Source: Idiomarina xiamenensis 10-D-4 (GTDB lineage Bacteria > Pseudomonadota > Gammaproteobacteria > Enterobacterales > Alteromonadaceae). From it: a stretch of 64,000 nt of DNA. Below the pieces are notes generated by a model. It did not search any database. It was not told the origin of the DNA and saw nothing but the letters and a program-made list of their open reading frames with translations. Shown here piece after piece: positions 1 through 10,340 of this stretch (its first letter is position 1; every line of letters begins with the position of its first letter). The translations under genes were made by a program, and so were the position numbers. The stretch covers positions 62,001 through 126,000 of the forward strand of contig NZ_AMRG01000007.1 in the NCBI RefSeq assembly GCF_000299895.1. Direction: 5' to 3'.

Positions 1-124
1 TGGCCTTGGTGGGTAAATCGCGCACGTGGCCGACACTGGATTTCACCACGAAATCGTTTCCGAGGTATTTATTAATCGTTTTCGCTTTCGCTGGGGACTC
101 GACAATAACGAGCGACTTAGCCAT
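1..124 (-). CDS. topA: DNA topoisomerase I, N-terminal fragment (runs off window start)
   Basis: DNA topoisomerase I relaxes negative supercoils by transient single-strand cleavage. Only the first 41 codons are present; the gene continues past base 1. The N-terminus reads [20 protein letters not shown] and continues [18 protein letters not shown], which is the start of the Toprim domain and is almost the same as E. coli TopA. The glutamate of the VESPAKA motif (residue 9) is the conserved catalytic acid of the family. A candidate promoter lies 48-76 bases upstream of the ATG. The gene is divergent from astB. Identity is secure although the tyrosine domain and zinc fingers lie outside the window. 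Confidence 0.93.
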   Translation of the reverse strand, partial: MAKSLVIVESPAKAKTINKYLGNDFVVKSSVGHVRDLPTKA

Positions 125-171
125 GGGTGATAACGTCTCTTATATTGTATGGTGAGTGGCAAACAGGGCTT

Positions 172-200
172 TATATAAGTGTTCAGCGCCAAAGATGCAA
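172..200 (-). promoter_or_regulatory. Candidate sigma-70 promoter of topA
   Basis: On the minus strand TTGCAT (195-200) and TATATA (172-177) are separated by exactly 17 bases, close to the sigma-70 consensus and correctly placed for topA. No supercoiling-responsive discriminator was identified. The match is by eye only. Confidence 0.5.
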
Positions 201-361
201 GGACAGTGTGGAAATTTGTCCATTTTATTCGTTCTTTTTTAAGGTATATCGGTAAACTGCCACAGACTCAACCCGTCTGCGTCGAATCAGATAAAAATTC
301 GTTCCCAGACAATAACCATCCAGTTCGACCGAAATCGCGCTAACCCCTTTAAAATAAAGGC

Positions 362-389
362 TTACAAGGCGGTAATGGATACGTATAAT
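362..389 (+). promoter_or_regulatory. Candidate sigma-70 promoter of astB
   Basis: TTACAA (362-367) and a perfect TATAAT (384-389) with a 16-base spacer lie about 100 bases before astB. The rest of the 366-base gap between topA and astB (125-490) shows no other gene or clear operator; I could not find a convincing ArgR palindrome. Confidence 0.5.
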
Positions 390-490
390 AAGCCTCATTA
401 AATCACTGTAGACAATCGTCAGGATTGTCGTATCCGTTGTCGCGCAGCGTGGTATGCTACAGCAAGTTGCCGTATTTAAGGAGTATAACC

Positions 491-1834
491 GTGAGCATGA
501 AGCACTTTGAAGTCAATTTCGACGGCCTAGTCGGCCCCACCCATAATTACGCAGGCCTGTCATTTGGTAACGTCGCTTCGTTAAATAATGCCAAATCCAG
601 TTCCAGCCCGCGCGACGCCGCCAAACAAGGCCTACAAAAAATGAAGGCGTTAGCGGATATGGGATTGCAACAAGGCGTGTTAGCGCCGCAGGAGCGCCCA
701 GATATTTATGCACTGCGCCGGTTAGGGTTTTGTGGTACCGATGGTGAAGTATTACAACAAGCGGCGCAACAAGCACCGGCGATTTTTCAGGCAGTCTGTT
801 CAGCATCGAGTATGTGGACCGCTAATGCCGCAACGGTTTCGCCCAGTGCCGATACCGCTAACGGTAAGGTACACTTTACTCCGGCTAACCTGACCAACAA
901 ATTTCACCGTTCGTTAGAGCCACAAACAACGGGGCGTATTTTAACCGCGATTTTTAATAACGAACGCTATTTCCAACACCACGGACATCTGCCCGACAAC
1001 GAACACTTTGGTGACGAGGGTGCGGCCAACCATACACGTTTATGCAGCCAATACGGACACGCCGGAGTGGAGGTTTTTGTTTACGGTCGTCATGCCTTTG
1101 ATAGCAGCAAACCTGCGCCAAGCAAATATCCTGCTCGACAAACGTTGGAAGCCTCACAAGCGATTGCGCGTTTACACGGTTTAAGTGACGACAATACCGT
1201 CTATGTACAACAAAACCCGGATGTCATTGACCAAGGCGTGTTCCATAACGACGTGATCGCTGTCGGCAATCAAAATGTGCTCTTTTATCATCAGCAGGCG
1301 TTTGCAGAAACGTCGGCGAAATTGCAGGAAATTCAACAGAAATTCGGCGATGATCGGCTCCATTTCATCGAAGTGAAAACCAGCGAAGTCAGCGTCGAGG
1401 ACGCCGTTAATACTTACTTGTTTAATACTCAGTTAGTCACCTTAGATAATGGCGATATGGCCATCATCGCACCGACCGAGTGTCAGGAAAACGATGCAGT
1501 GGCTGCTTACCTGGCCGATCTGGTTAGCCGTGATACCCCCATCCGTCAGGTACATTATTTTGACGTTAAGCAGAGTATGCGTAACGGTGGCGGCCCAGCT
1601 TGCCTGCGCTTACGGGTGGCATTGAACGATGAGGAATTAGCGGCGGTTAATCCGCACAGCCTGATGAACGACGCGCTGTTTGATCGTCTCAACCAATGGG
1701 TTGATAAGCACTATCGCGACCGTTTAAGCGTCGATGACCTACGCGATCCGCAACTACTCGATGAATCACGTAGCGCCCTCGACGAACTCACGCAAATTAT
1801 GCGCCTCGGCTCGGTCTATCCTTTCCAGCGCTAA
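491..1834 (+). CDS. astB: N-succinylarginine dihydrolase AstB
   Basis: AstB is the second enzyme of the arginine succinyltransferase pathway: it hydrolyses N2-succinylarginine to N2-succinylornithine, ammonia and CO2 in the cytoplasm. The sequence carries the family start [17 protein letters not shown], the internal [17 protein letters not shown] block with the catalytic histidine region, and [11 protein letters not shown] with the nucleophilic cysteine near residue 370. From the GTG at 491 it is 447 codons, the same length as E. coli AstB. That GTG has AAGGAG seven bases upstream; an ATG at 497 matches the family N-terminus but is 13 bases from the ribosome site. It stands alone: the other ast genes are not in this window. 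A bidirectional terminator follows. Confidence 0.96.
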   Translation: MSMKHFEVNFDGLVGPTHNYAGLSFGNVASLNNAKSSSSPRDAAKQGLQKMKALADMGLQQGVLAPQERPDIYALRRLGFCGTDGEVLQQAAQQAPAIFQAVCSASSMWTANAATVSPSADTANGKVHFTPANLTNKFHRSLEPQTTGRILTAIFNNERYFQHHGHLPDNEHFGDEGAANHTRLCSQYGHAGVEVFVYGRHAFDSSKPAPSKYPARQTLEASQAIARLHGLSDDNTVYVQQNPDVIDQGVFHNDVIAVGNQNVLFYHQQAFAETSAKLQEIQQKFGDDRLHFIEVKTSEVSVEDAVNTYLFNTQLVTLDNGDMAIIAPTECQENDAVAAYLADLVSRDTPIRQVHYFDVKQSMRNGGGPACLRLRVALNDEELAAVNPHSLMNDALFDRLNQWVDKHYRDRLSVDDLRDPQLLDESRSALDELTQIMRLGSVYPFQR

Positions 1835-1845
1835 CTCGATACAAA

Positions 1846-1879
1846 AAACCCCTGAGGGTTAAGTGGCCCGCAGGGGTTT
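1846..1879. terminator. Bidirectional terminator between astB and purF
   Basis: AAACCCCTG (1846-1854) pairs with CAGGGGTTT (1871-1879). A run of A on the left and TTTT on the right give a U-tract on both strands, as expected between two convergent genes. Confidence 0.8.
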
Positions 1880-1900
1880 GTTTTATCCACAGTCGACGAA

Positions 1901-3412
1901 TTAGTCGTTGTCGTTATGTAGCTCGAGGTTGGCGTCTTCGCTTTGTTCGCCGTGGCGAGCTTTGTCGTTACGCGCCGCGTCTAGGCGATCTAAGTAATCT
2001 TGGTTGACGTCACCGGTAATGTACTGGCCGTTGAAAACCGAGGTTTCGAAGCGCTGCAACTGCGGATTTTCCTCTTTCACGGCGGCAATCAAGTCGTCCA
2101 ATTCTTGATAAATCAAGCCGTCGGCTTTGATCAGGTCACAGATTTCTTGCCCTTCACGACCGTGACCGATCAGTTCATTGGCGCTTGGCATGTCGATGCC
2201 ATACACGTTAGGAAAGCGGATCTCAGGCGCTGCCGAAGCAAAATAAACCTTTTTCGCGCCCGCTTCACGAGCCATCTCAATGATTTGTTCCGAGGTAGTA
2301 CCACGCACGATAGAGTCATCCACCAACAGCACATTTTTACCAGCAAACTCTTTGCTAATCGCATTCAGTTTACGCCGCACTGACTTACGTCGTTGGGTTT
2401 GACCTGGCATGATAAAAGTACGGCCGATGTAGCGGTTTTTAACGAAGCCCTGACGATAAGGTAAGTCCAATACGTTGGCCATTTCCAATGCGATATCGCA
2501 AGAGGTTTCCGGGATCGGGATGACCACATCAATATCCAAATGCGCGTAATCACGCTTGATCTTCTCACCCAGTTTACGGCCCATGTTAACCCGTGATGCG
2601 TATACCGAAATATTATCGATAAATGAATCGGGGCGCGCGAAATACACATACTCAAAAATGCACGGACAGTGCTGTGGCTTGCTAGCACACTGACGCGAGA
2701 ACAATTCACCCTGTTCGTTGATATAAATCGCCTCACCTGGCTCTACATCGCGCATATAGGTGAAACCCGTACCATCGATAGCAACGCTCTCAGAAGCCAC
2801 CATATATTCGTTACCATCGGCGGTTTCGCGCTTACCCAATGCCAACGGACGAATGCCCCACGGGTCACGGAACGCCACTAAACCGTGGCCGATGATCATC
2901 GCTACAACGGCGTAAGCGCCTTTAGTCTGTTCATGCACCGAGCCTACGGCTTTAAAAATATCTTCATGATCAAGGTGTAGTTTACCGGCACGGTCCAGCT
3001 CATGAGCAAAGATGTTCAACAACACTTCAGAATCAGAGGTGGTATTAATATGACGCCGAGCCGACTTAAACAGGTTCTCTTGTAACGCGTCAGCATTGGT
3101 TAGGTTACCGTTATGCGCCATCGCGATACCAAACGGCGAATTGACATAAAACGGCTGCGCTTCGGCCGAGCTAGAGCTACCGGCTGTCGGATAACGGGTA
3201 TGACCGATACCAATATTACCGGTTAAGCGATGCATGTGACGTGTATGAAACACATCCCGCACCAAGCCGTTGGCTTTGCGCAAGCGCAGCGTATTATGAT
3301 CTACCGTCATAATCCCCGCTGCGTCTTGGCCGCGATGCTGCAACATGGTCAGGCCATCGTACAACGCCTGATTGACCGGTTGCTTACCGACTATTCCAAC
3401 AATACCGCACAT
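1901..3412 (-). CDS. purF: Amidophosphoribosyltransferase
   Basis: PurF commits PRPP to purine synthesis by adding ammonia from glutamine to form phosphoribosylamine. The protein has 503 residues, close to E. coli PurF (505). It begins MCGIVGIVG, giving the N-terminal cysteine nucleophile of class II glutamine amidotransferases once Met is removed, and the C-terminal half holds the PRPP-binding motif [14 protein letters not shown]. It lies 18 bases after cvpA on the same strand, the conserved cvpA-purF pair. The C-terminal 20 residues are very acidic and probably unstructured. No PurR operator was recognised. Confidence 0.97.
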   Translation of the reverse strand: MCGIVGIVGKQPVNQALYDGLTMLQHRGQDAAGIMTVDHNTLRLRKANGLVRDVFHTRHMHRLTGNIGIGHTRYPTAGSSSSAEAQPFYVNSPFGIAMAHNGNLTNADALQENLFKSARRHINTTSDSEVLLNIFAHELDRAGKLHLDHEDIFKAVGSVHEQTKGAYAVVAMIIGHGLVAFRDPWGIRPLALGKRETADGNEYMVASESVAIDGTGFTYMRDVEPGEAIYINEQGELFSRQCASKPQHCPCIFEYVYFARPDSFIDNISVYASRVNMGRKLGEKIKRDYAHLDIDVVIPIPETSCDIALEMANVLDLPYRQGFVKNRYIGRTFIMPGQTQRRKSVRRKLNAISKEFAGKNVLLVDDSIVRGTTSEQIIEMAREAGAKKVYFASAAPEIRFPNVYGIDMPSANELIGHGREGQEICDLIKADGLIYQELDDLIAAVKEENPQLQRFETSVFNGQYITGDVNQDYLDRLDAARNDKARHGEQSEDANLELHNDND

Positions 3413-3430
3413 GACCGCTTTCCTCGTCCA

Positions 3431-3919
3431 CTATTGGTTGATAAGAAAACTCGAGGAGTTCTCTAAGTAACTAAAAAACCATTGAATAATGACCCCAAAA
3501 TGCGGGATCAATTGAGATTTCTGCCACCACTCGCTGCCCGACAGGGTGGTAAACGAATCGATACAAAACAGCAGGGCCGCTACAATCAAGACACCACGTA
3601 AGCCGCCAAACACTAAACCTAGCACCCGGTCGGTGCCAGAGAGGCCGGTGCGTTCCACCATTTGCGACAAGATGTAGTTGAGCAGGCTGCCCAAAATCAG
3701 GGTGGTGATAAACAAGATGCCAATCGCCGTCGCATTACGAAATAGCGGGTCGTCGATTTGGGTCAGATAAACAGCCAGATCGGGATGAAAGTGCCCGGCG
3801 ATAAAAAACGCGGCAATCCAGACAGCCAGAGAAACGGCCTCTTTCACAAAACCACGTACTAAACTGACCAATATCGATAGAACGATAATGGCGATAATGG
3901 CGTAATCAATCCAGACCAT
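3431..3919 (-). CDS. cvpA: CvpA family membrane protein
   Basis: CvpA is an inner-membrane protein needed for colicin V production in E. coli; its molecular role is unresolved. The 162-residue protein begins MVWIDYAIIAIIVLSILVS, has four hydrophobic helices (about 5-23, 28-45, 65-85, 105-122) and the family segment VRGFVKEAVSLAVWIAAF. It is directly upstream of purF, as in enterobacteria, and downstream of the SPOR-domain gene dedD, so all three are likely cotranscribed. Confidence 0.93.
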   Translation of the reverse strand: MVWIDYAIIAIIVLSILVSLVRGFVKEAVSLAVWIAAFFIAGHFHPDLAVYLTQIDDPLFRNATAIGILFITTLILGSLLNYILSQMVERTGLSGTDRVLGLVFGGLRGVLIVAALLFCIDSFTTLSGSEWWQKSQLIPHFGVIIQWFFSYLENSSSFLINQ

Positions 3920-4028
3920 GTCAACCTATTGCGGTGCTGTTCGTCAAGACCGGCGAAGTTTAACAGAACTGAACGAAAATTGCGCCCATTTTTAACGCCG
4001 ACGATGACTCAGATGTAAGCCAACACCG

Positions 4029-4580
4029 TTAAGGCTGATAGCTAACCACGGTGCCGTTGAGTTCGGTGAGCGCCTTTAATTCTGGCAGTTGTTTTTCTAA
4101 TGCCTGCTTTGACGCATCCGGCCCGACTAAAAGTCTTGTCAAACTTTTGCCATCGCTACTGCGCGTAGTCTCGGAAAACGCATTGAAGCCTTTACCCTGT
4201 AACTGCTTAACCAAACGCGCTACCGAGTCGGCATTACGAAAAGCACCTAACTGAATAACATAACCCGGCTCATTAGCGACAACCGTTGTTGCCACCTCTC
4301 GCGCTGGCGCTTTAACCTCGCTGTCATTATCAATCGCGGCCGCCTCATCAGCGTTGACTGATGGCTCGCTGATAGCAGCAGTGTCAATCGGCGTGCTTTC
4401 TGGTTGTGCTGGGATAGGCTTGGGTTGCTGCGGCTGTAGGTCAACATAAGGTTGTTCAGGTATTTGTTCGAACGACTGCTGCGAGGGTGCCTTACCATCA
4501 AAAAAACTGGGCACGATAATCACCGCCAAGGCAACCAGAATGACGCTCCCAACCAGACGATTTTGCAACTGACTCGCCAC
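4029..4580 (-). CDS. dedD: SPOR-domain protein DedD
   Basis: DedD is a septal ring protein that binds denuded peptidoglycan at the division site through its SPOR domain. The 183-residue protein has a short cytoplasmic start, one transmembrane helix (about 8-25, LVGSVILVALAVIIVPSFF), a Pro/Gln/Glu-rich periplasmic linker, and a C-terminal SPOR domain (about 105-180) with the signature YVIQLGAFRNADSVARLV. The position between folC and cvpA is that of dedD in E. coli. Its start is 18 bases after the folC stop, consistent with one transcript. Confidence 0.9.
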   Translation of the reverse strand: MASQLQNRLVGSVILVALAVIIVPSFFDGKAPSQQSFEQIPEQPYVDLQPQQPKPIPAQPESTPIDTAAISEPSVNADEAAAIDNDSEVKAPAREVATTVVANEPGYVIQLGAFRNADSVARLVKQLQGKGFNAFSETTRSSDGKSLTRLLVGPDASKQALEKQLPELKALTELNGTVVSYQP

Positions 4581-4598
4581 ACCGAACTCCTCTTGTAT

Positions 4599-5948
4599 TT
4601 AGTCTACTGCGCCTTGCTGCGCTAACACTTGGCCTACAGTGTAAAACGAGCCGAACACCAATACCAGAGGCTTGTCATGCTCACCACGCTCAGCGGCACG
4701 AGTGGCATCTCGCAATGCCAGCTGCTGCGCCGTCGTTAAAGCTTGCTCGACGCCATCATGGATAGTCGCAGGGGTATCACTAGCAAGTTGCTGATAGGCA
4801 CTCTGTAGTTGCGCTGCGCTGGCTCCACGCGGCTGGCTCAGGCTGGCAAAGAACCACTGCTGTAACTGTGCCGCTAGCGGCTTATGTAATGCCGCTAAGG
4901 TACCCTCGATGTCTTTATCGGCGAGCATACCGACCACCGCATAAAACCGTCGCTGAGGATAATATTGTTTCAGGTAATCGGCTAAAAAAGTTGCCGCATG
5001 AGGATTGTGCGCAACATCTAGCAAACAGTCCGGGCGGTTTTCTGTAGCCGCTAATAACTGTAGACGACCAGCCAAGCGCGCGTGACTTAATCCCTGCGCA
5101 ATCGCCTGTGCCGATACCGCTAATGGTAATGCTTCTAGCGCAGCAATCGCGGTTGCCGCGTTAGCCAGCGGCAATTGCGGCATCGGTAACTGTGGTAACT
5201 GAATCGCTTGGCTGTGATAGTGCCAGCTCGACGACTGCTGTTGATAGCTAAAGTCTTTACCTACCTGGCGCCAATCGCAGTTTAAATCCTGAGCCTGCTT
5301 AAGCAGACTTATCGGTGGCTCTGGGTCACCACAAATGGCGGCTCGTCCGGCGCGGAAAATGCCCGCTTTCTCACGCCCGATACTTTCACGGTTGTCGCCC
5401 AAAAAGCCAATGTGGTCAATACCAATACTGGTGACCACAGCAACGTCGGCATCGACCACGTTTACGGCATCTAAACGACCGCCCAAACCGACTTCTAAAA
5501 TCACTACATCCAACGCTTGTTGCTGGAACAACCATAACGCCGCTAAGGTACCAAATTCAAAATAAGTGAGACTGGTGTCGGCGCGCGCGGCTTGCACCGC
5601 AGCAAATGCTTCGCTGTGTTGTGAGTCATCTAATAATGCGCCATCAATGCGCACACGTTCGGCATAGCGATATAAATGCGGCGAACTATAAACACCGGTG
5701 CGATAACCCGCCGCTTTTAACATTTGCTCTAAATAAGTGACTGTAGAACCCTTGCCATTGGTGCCACCAACGGTGATCACATAGCGTGCCGGTCGCAACA
5801 CCGCTAGCTGCTCGGCGACCTTCGCGGTGCGCTCTAGCCCCATGTCGATCTCGCTACTGTGAATCTGTTCCAGATAGCTCAGCCAAGTGGCTAGCGGGCT
5901 CGCACTCGTTGGTACGGTTTGGCTTGCTGACGATGGTTGACTGACCAT
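4599..5948 (-). CDS. folC: Dihydrofolate synthase / folylpolyglutamate synthase
   Basis: FolC makes dihydrofolate from dihydropteroate and glutamate and then extends the polyglutamate tail, using ATP. The 449-residue protein has the Mur-ligase P-loop GTNGKGST near residue 62, the folate-pathway segment EVGLGGRLDAVN, and the C-terminal ligase domain beginning near DVAHNPHA. It is slightly longer than E. coli FolC (422), mainly through an N-terminal Ser/Thr-rich tail of about 20 residues. It lies between accD and dedD in the conserved order, but a strong hairpin with a U-tract separates it from accD. Confidence 0.95.
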   Translation of the reverse strand: MVSQPSSASQTVPTSASPLATWLSYLEQIHSSEIDMGLERTAKVAEQLAVLRPARYVITVGGTNGKGSTVTYLEQMLKAAGYRTGVYSSPHLYRYAERVRIDGALLDDSQHSEAFAAVQAARADTSLTYFEFGTLAALWLFQQQALDVVILEVGLGGRLDAVNVVDADVAVVTSIGIDHIGFLGDNRESIGREKAGIFRAGRAAICGDPEPPISLLKQAQDLNCDWRQVGKDFSYQQQSSSWHYHSQAIQLPQLPMPQLPLANAATAIAALEALPLAVSAQAIAQGLSHARLAGRLQLLAATENRPDCLLDVAHNPHAATFLADYLKQYYPQRRFYAVVGMLADKDIEGTLAALHKPLAAQLQQWFFASLSQPRGASAAQLQSAYQQLASDTPATIHDGVEQALTTAQQLALRDATRAAERGEHDKPLVLVFGSFYTVGQVLAQQGAVD

Positions 5949-5987
5949 AATTGGGATGCCCTAAGGTTAGCTCGGTGGATTTAAAAA

Positions 5988-6007
5988 AAGCGGCCCACAG
6001 GCCGCTT
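5988..6007 (-). terminator. Rho-independent terminator after accD
   Basis: AAGCGGCC (5988-5995) pairs with GGCCGCTT (6000-6007) around a 4-base loop. On the minus strand the stem is followed by a run of T. It sits 48 bases after the accD stop and before folC, so it should end or attenuate accD transcripts within the block. Confidence 0.8.
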
Positions 6008-6054
6008 GTTTAACATCAGTGACTGCTTTATCGCAATGCTTCTTACGCTGCCGA

Positions 6055-6933
6055 TTACTCTGCCGGCTCCACTTGGTCGGCCTCAGGTTCCGGCTGTTGG
6101 GTAAACTTAGCCAACAAAGCGGCCAGTCGCTGACGCATTTCGCGGCGGTCAACAATCATGTCAATGGCACCATGATCAAGCAAGAACTCGGCACGTTGGA
6201 AGCCCTCTGGTAGCGTTTCACGAACCGTTTGCTCGATCACCCGAGGACCGGCAAAACCGATCAGTGCTTTCGGCTCGGCCACATTAATATCGCCGAGCAT
6301 GGCCAAACTGGCCGAGACACCACCCATGGTCGGGTCAGTCAATACCGAAATAAAAGGAATCCCCTGCTCGCTCATACGTGCTAATGCCGCCGAGGTTTTT
6401 GCCATTTGCATCAATGACATTAATGCTTCTTGCATGCGGGCACCGCCAGATGCCGAGAAACACACTAACGGAATTTTTTTCTCGATGCATATTTCGGCGG
6501 CTTTAACAAAGCGTGCACCCACCACCGATGCCATCGAGCCACCCATGAAATTAAACTCAAACGCCACAGCAACAATAGGCATACCTTTTAGCGTGCCTTT
6601 TTGCGCCACTAACGCGTCTTTTTCGCCGGTACTCTTTTGCGCAGCAGCGATGCGATCTTTGTATTTTTTAGAGTCGCGGAACTTGAGTACATCTTTGGGT
6701 TCTAGCTCGGCACCGATTTCAGTTGCACTGCCGCTATCAAGAAAACTTTCCAAGCGACGGCGCGCGGTCATGCGCATGTGGTGACCACACTTTGGGCAAA
6801 CCTCTAAGCTACGCTCTAAATCGGCGCGATACAGGATCGCGTCACACGAGCTACATTTACTCCATACCCCTTCTGGGATATTGCGACGTTTATTAGCCTT
6901 GGGTTTGGCAAGAATTTTTTCAATCCAGCTCAT
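6055..6933 (-). CDS. accD: Acetyl-CoA carboxylase carboxyltransferase subunit beta
   Basis: AccD with AccA forms the carboxyltransferase that moves CO2 from carboxybiotin to acetyl-CoA, giving malonyl-CoA. The 292-residue protein begins with a C4 zinc ribbon (CSSC about 27-30 and CPKC about 46-49) followed by the crotonase-like fold with GGSMASVVG and ASGGARMQE, which form the oxyanion and CoA site. The last 20 residues are an acidic Pro/Glu tail. The gene follows truA and precedes folC, the same order as in E. coli. Confidence 0.97.
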   Translation of the reverse strand: MSWIEKILAKPKANKRRNIPEGVWSKCSSCDAILYRADLERSLEVCPKCGHHMRMTARRRLESFLDSGSATEIGAELEPKDVLKFRDSKKYKDRIAAAQKSTGEKDALVAQKGTLKGMPIVAVAFEFNFMGGSMASVVGARFVKAAEICIEKKIPLVCFSASGGARMQEALMSLMQMAKTSAALARMSEQGIPFISVLTDPTMGGVSASLAMLGDINVAEPKALIGFAGPRVIEQTVRETLPEGFQRAEFLLDHGAIDMIVDRREMRQRLAALLAKFTQQPEPEADQVEPAE

Positions 6934-7038
6934 AGTACTTTACGAACACCTTCTCAACGGTCGTCGATAGATTGGTTATTGCCGTCATTAAAGCATATCG
7001 GCGGCAGAAGTTGCAGTAAAAAGTGGTCTTAACTGTGC

Positions 7039-7848
7039 TTAGGGATGCAAATCGGCAGTCAAATCATCGGGTAACCAAAGTGGGCCGATGCGACCTTTGG
7101 GCAGCTTGAACTGTTGCGGATAGGTCACATCGACTAAATACAAGCCGTCAGCTTTAGCGGTAGCGGCTGCCACGTTGCGATCTTTTGCTGCTAACACTTC
7201 GGCAAGCCAAGCCACCGGTTGCTCACCACGACCAATAACCATCAAACTTCCGACAATATTACGTACCATATGATGCAAGAAGGCATTCGCGGCGATATCG
7301 ACAACGATAAAGTCGGCGTAACGTTGCACGCGTAAATGATGAACACAACGCCAAGGGGTATTCGATTGACACTGAGCCGCGCGAAACGAGCTGAAATCGT
7401 TTTCGCCAAGTAACGCTGGTGCCGCTGCCTGCATACGCTCGACATCGAGGGGTCGATGATGATGAGTCACGCCGTTGCCGAGAATGGCTGGTCGATATTG
7501 ACTATTATGAATCAGGTAACGATAGCGCCGCGCGCTGGCGCTGAAACGCGCATCAAACTGGTCGCTCACGGGACAAGCCCAACGCACCGCGACGTCGGCT
7601 GGCATATTGCTATTTACACCCATGGTCCAAGCAGCGTCACGACGTGCTTGCGAGACCTCAAAATGCACCACCTGACCGGTGGCATGTACGCCGGCGTCGG
7701 TACGTCCTGCGCAAGTCACATTGACCGTCTCATCGGCCACTTTCGACAGCGCCTGTTCCAGTACTTCTTGCACGCTGATGACTTCGCGCTGGCGCTGCCA
7801 GCCGTAGTAGCGGCTGCCATCGTATTCAATCCCCAAAGCAATGCGCAT
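7039..7848 (-). CDS. truA: tRNA pseudouridine(38-40) synthase
   Basis: TruA converts uridines 38, 39 and 40 of the anticodon arm to pseudouridine. The protein starts [17 protein letters not shown] and has the catalytic aspartate in [14 protein letters not shown] near residue 58. The chosen ATG at 7848 has GGGAG six bases upstream; a TTG two codons earlier abuts that ribosome site and is unlikely. Length 269 residues, normal for the family. It follows fimV by 26 bases, an arrangement common in Pseudomonas and Shewanella relatives. Confidence 0.95.
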   Translation of the reverse strand: MRIALGIEYDGSRYYGWQRQREVISVQEVLEQALSKVADETVNVTCAGRTDAGVHATGQVVHFEVSQARRDAAWTMGVNSNMPADVAVRWACPVSDQFDARFSASARRYRYLIHNSQYRPAILGNGVTHHHRPLDVERMQAAAPALLGENDFSSFRAAQCQSNTPWRCVHHLRVQRYADFIVVDIAANAFLHHMVRNIVGSLMVIGRGEQPVAWLAEVLAAKDRNVAAATAKADGLYLVDVTYPQQFKLPKGRIGPLWLPDDLTADLHP

Positions 7849-7874
7849 AGACAACTCCCTTATGCGATGCGTGG

Positions 7875-10274
7875 CTATGACTGAATGCGCTGTTTCAGAG
7901 CGCTGGCCTCAGCCGCCAGTTCTTCATCATCGCCAGCGATGATCTGATCAAGCAACTTCACGGCTTCGTCATAGTCTTCCATTTCAATATAAGCTTGCGC
8001 TAAATCCAACTGCGCTGCCAAGCTATCTTCTTCATCGGCGGTGTCGTCACTATCAGTCGTGTCGGCGCCGCTGGTGTCGCCCGGCAATAACTGTTCGATT
8101 GACGACTTATCATAGGGATCAGCAGCATCGTCTTCCGCCGCACTGGCCTCATCGATCAACGCATCGATATCGACAAAATCTTGTTCAGCGTCTTGCTCGA
8201 ACAAATCCTCTAAAGCCTCATCAGCCTGTTGTTCGGCATCCTCGATCTGTTCCTCCGACAACTCCTCGCTAGCCGCTTGCGTTGGCTCTTCAGAGGGTGC
8301 CTGAGCGCCGTCGACTGCTTCGTCATCATCAGCCTCGTCCTGAGTGGGCTCAGCAGCGGCTGGCTCGCCCTGTTGGACGTCGGCAAGGAGCGCATCAATA
8401 TCGTCAACATCGGCGATTTCTTGGTCGCCGTCATCACCGCTGTCAGCGTCATTGCGGCTCTCATCAACCGCGTCATCCGCTTGCTCAGCCTCTCGTTCAA
8501 CATCTTCTTCAACATCGGCTGAGTCATCTTGTTCTTGCAACTGCTCTTGCAGTCGCTCTGATTCCGCCAATAACGATTCTAGTTCGGTATCGACCTGCTC
8601 CGTTTCCGCTTCATCGACACCCAGTTCCGACAACATATCATCGACCGACAACTCTTCCTCAGCGTCTTCGTCAGCAGCTATGGCGCTGTCTGTAGCAGGC
8701 TTATCGTTGGCGACATTGGCGTTATCAAAGTCTTCCGGCAACAGACCTTCCAGTTCATCGTCGCCAACTGCATCGGTGCTTAACGCATCGTCATCGGTGC
8801 TCGCCGCTGTCTGTTCCTCAGCGCTAGCCAATTCGCTGGAGTCGTGGTCGGGCTGCGGTTGTTTGTCGCTGGCAGCAGGCGCCGGTTCGGCATCGGTATC
8901 AATGCTAAAGTCGATGGCCGGTTCACCGTCTTCGGCGAACAATTGATCCAGTTCATCCTGACTCAGCTCGCCACTGGCATCGCCGTCATCTTCAGCAAAT
9001 AGGCTATCGTCTTCATCGTCGTCTAAGCGAACGTCGTCGACTGGCGTAGTTTGTGGTTCATCGGCAGGCTTATCGGCGGGCAGCTCGGATGCCGCGAAGA
9101 CATCCATATCATCGGCATCAGCAGCCGTTAACATTTCGTCTTCCAACGAACTTAAGTCGAGGCCGTCGTCGTCCGTGTTGCCACTGCGATCGGTCAACTC
9201 GTTATCCAGCGCCAGCAAATCGTTGCCTTGCTCGTCACCGCTGCCCATCAACTCTCGGTCTAAAGCAGCGGCAGCTTCTTCATCGGACATCTCACGGGTC
9301 TGCTCCGGTACCTCAACATTATCGCTGGTAGTCGGTTGCTCGCGACGCCGCATAAAAACAAAGTACAGCAAGGCGATGATCAAAGCCGCCGGCAACAAGG
9401 ACATTAACGCGATGTTTAACGGCGAACTAAACCATTGACTCCAACTATTTTGTTCGGCCAACTGCTGCTGACGACGTTGTTCTGCCAACATTTGTTCTTG
9501 CTGTGCCACCAGCTGCTGCAATTGCTGCTGTAACTCGCCATCATCAGACATGCGTTGTTGGAGGTCGTCAATTTGCGTTTTTAACTCGTCTAAACGCTGT
9601 TGTAGCGCCGAATTTTCGCTATAAACGCGCTCTAGTGCGGTCATCGACTGCGACACTTGTTCACGTAATTCGGTAAACTCCTGTTGCTGTTGTTGACGAA
9701 CTTCAGCAACGGCTTGCTGGGCTTGCTGCCGAGCATCGACCAGCATTTGTGTTTGTTGCGCCCGAATCGATTCGGTCTCGGACTGTTGTTGTTTTATTTG
9801 TTCCGCTTTTTCTTGTAACTGCTGATCAACCAACACTTGCCGGCGTGCGGCCTCGGGGTTAACCATCTGAATTTCTTGCAGACTTGGAATGCGCAAATAA
9901 AAGCCATCAAGCATACGGTTAAGGTTGCCGTTAGCAAATGCGCGCGGGTTAGCTTGCGCGATGGCTACCATGGTTTGATATTGCGATACGCTCGAATGAG
10001 GACGAAATCTCTCGGCAATGGTCCAGAGCGTATCTGCCGAGGAGATAGGTCCGTAACGCTCCTCTCCAAGCCGCACATCACGGCTCTCTGAACCACGTTC
10101 GCCCTTGATCACGACACCGTCTTGCGCGTGCAGGGTGACGCTGCTACATAACAGCGTTAGCGCCGTGCTTACGCCAATAAAAAAACGTCCGCTGAAGGTA
10201 TTAGCAGCCAGTAAGCGAAACGGTTTAGCTTTGCGCGTGTCGTTCATAATCCCCAATCTACCTACCATGGTCAT
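7875..10274 (-). CDS. fimV: FimV/HubP-type polar hub protein
   Basis: FimV/HubP proteins mark the cell pole and organise type IV pili, flagella and chemoreceptors. This 799-residue protein has an N-terminal membrane or signal segment (about 26-50), the periplasmic FimV domain ([17 protein letters not shown], then [15 protein letters not shown]), a Gln-rich coiled coil (about 150-275), one transmembrane helix (about 285-307, ending FVFMRRR), a very acidic Asp/Glu-rich cytoplasmic region (about 310-740), and the C-terminal FimV motif [20 protein letters not shown]. The start is uncertain: ATG at 10274 or 10247; neither has a well-spaced ribosome site. It lies between asd and truA as in related genera. 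Confidence 0.92.
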   Translation of the reverse strand: MTMVGRLGIMNDTRKAKPFRLLAANTFSGRFFIGVSTALTLLCSSVTLHAQDGVVIKGERGSESRDVRLGEERYGPISSADTLWTIAERFRPHSSVSQYQTMVAIAQANPRAFANGNLNRMLDGFYLRIPSLQEIQMVNPEAARRQVLVDQQLQEKAEQIKQQQSETESIRAQQTQMLVDARQQAQQAVAEVRQQQQQEFTELREQVSQSMTALERVYSENSALQQRLDELKTQIDDLQQRMSDDGELQQQLQQLVAQQEQMLAEQRRQQQLAEQNSWSQWFSSPLNIALMSLLPAALIIALLYFVFMRRREQPTTSDNVEVPEQTREMSDEEAAAALDRELMGSGDEQGNDLLALDNELTDRSGNTDDDGLDLSSLEDEMLTAADADDMDVFAASELPADKPADEPQTTPVDDVRLDDDEDDSLFAEDDGDASGELSQDELDQLFAEDGEPAIDFSIDTDAEPAPAASDKQPQPDHDSSELASAEEQTAASTDDDALSTDAVGDDELEGLLPEDFDNANVANDKPATDSAIAADEDAEEELSVDDMLSELGVDEAETEQVDTELESLLAESERLQEQLQEQDDSADVEEDVEREAEQADDAVDESRNDADSGDDGDQEIADVDDIDALLADVQQGEPAAAEPTQDEADDDEAVDGAQAPSEEPTQAASEELSEEQIEDAEQQADEALEDLFEQDAEQDFVDIDALIDEASAAEDDAADPYDKSSIEQLLPGDTSGADTTDSDDTADEEDSLAAQLDLAQAYIEMEDYDEAVKLLDQIIAGDDEELAAEASALKQRIQS

Positions 10275-10294
10275 CGTTCAGTGTTATTAGCAGA

Positions 10295-10318
10295 GGCGCC
10301 GGCTTTTTTAACGGCGCC
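10295..10318 (-). terminator. Hairpin between asd and fimV, possible terminator
   Basis: GGCGCCG (10295-10301) pairs with CGGCGCC (10312-10318) over a 10-base loop that itself holds TTTTTT. There is no U-tract after the stem, so it may only attenuate or protect the 3' end of asd mRNA. Classification is uncertain. Confidence 0.35.
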
Positions 10319-10340
10319 AATGCCTATAACTTTATTATTT

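Noticed and set aside
6299-6784. 161-codon open frame antisense to accD
   Set aside because: No ribosome site or family match; explained as the complement of a strongly conserved gene.
8344-8946. Long Ser/Ala-rich open frame antisense to fimV
   Set aside because: It mirrors the acidic GAC/GAT/GAA-rich codons of fimV; low complexity, no ribosome site and no recognisable domain.
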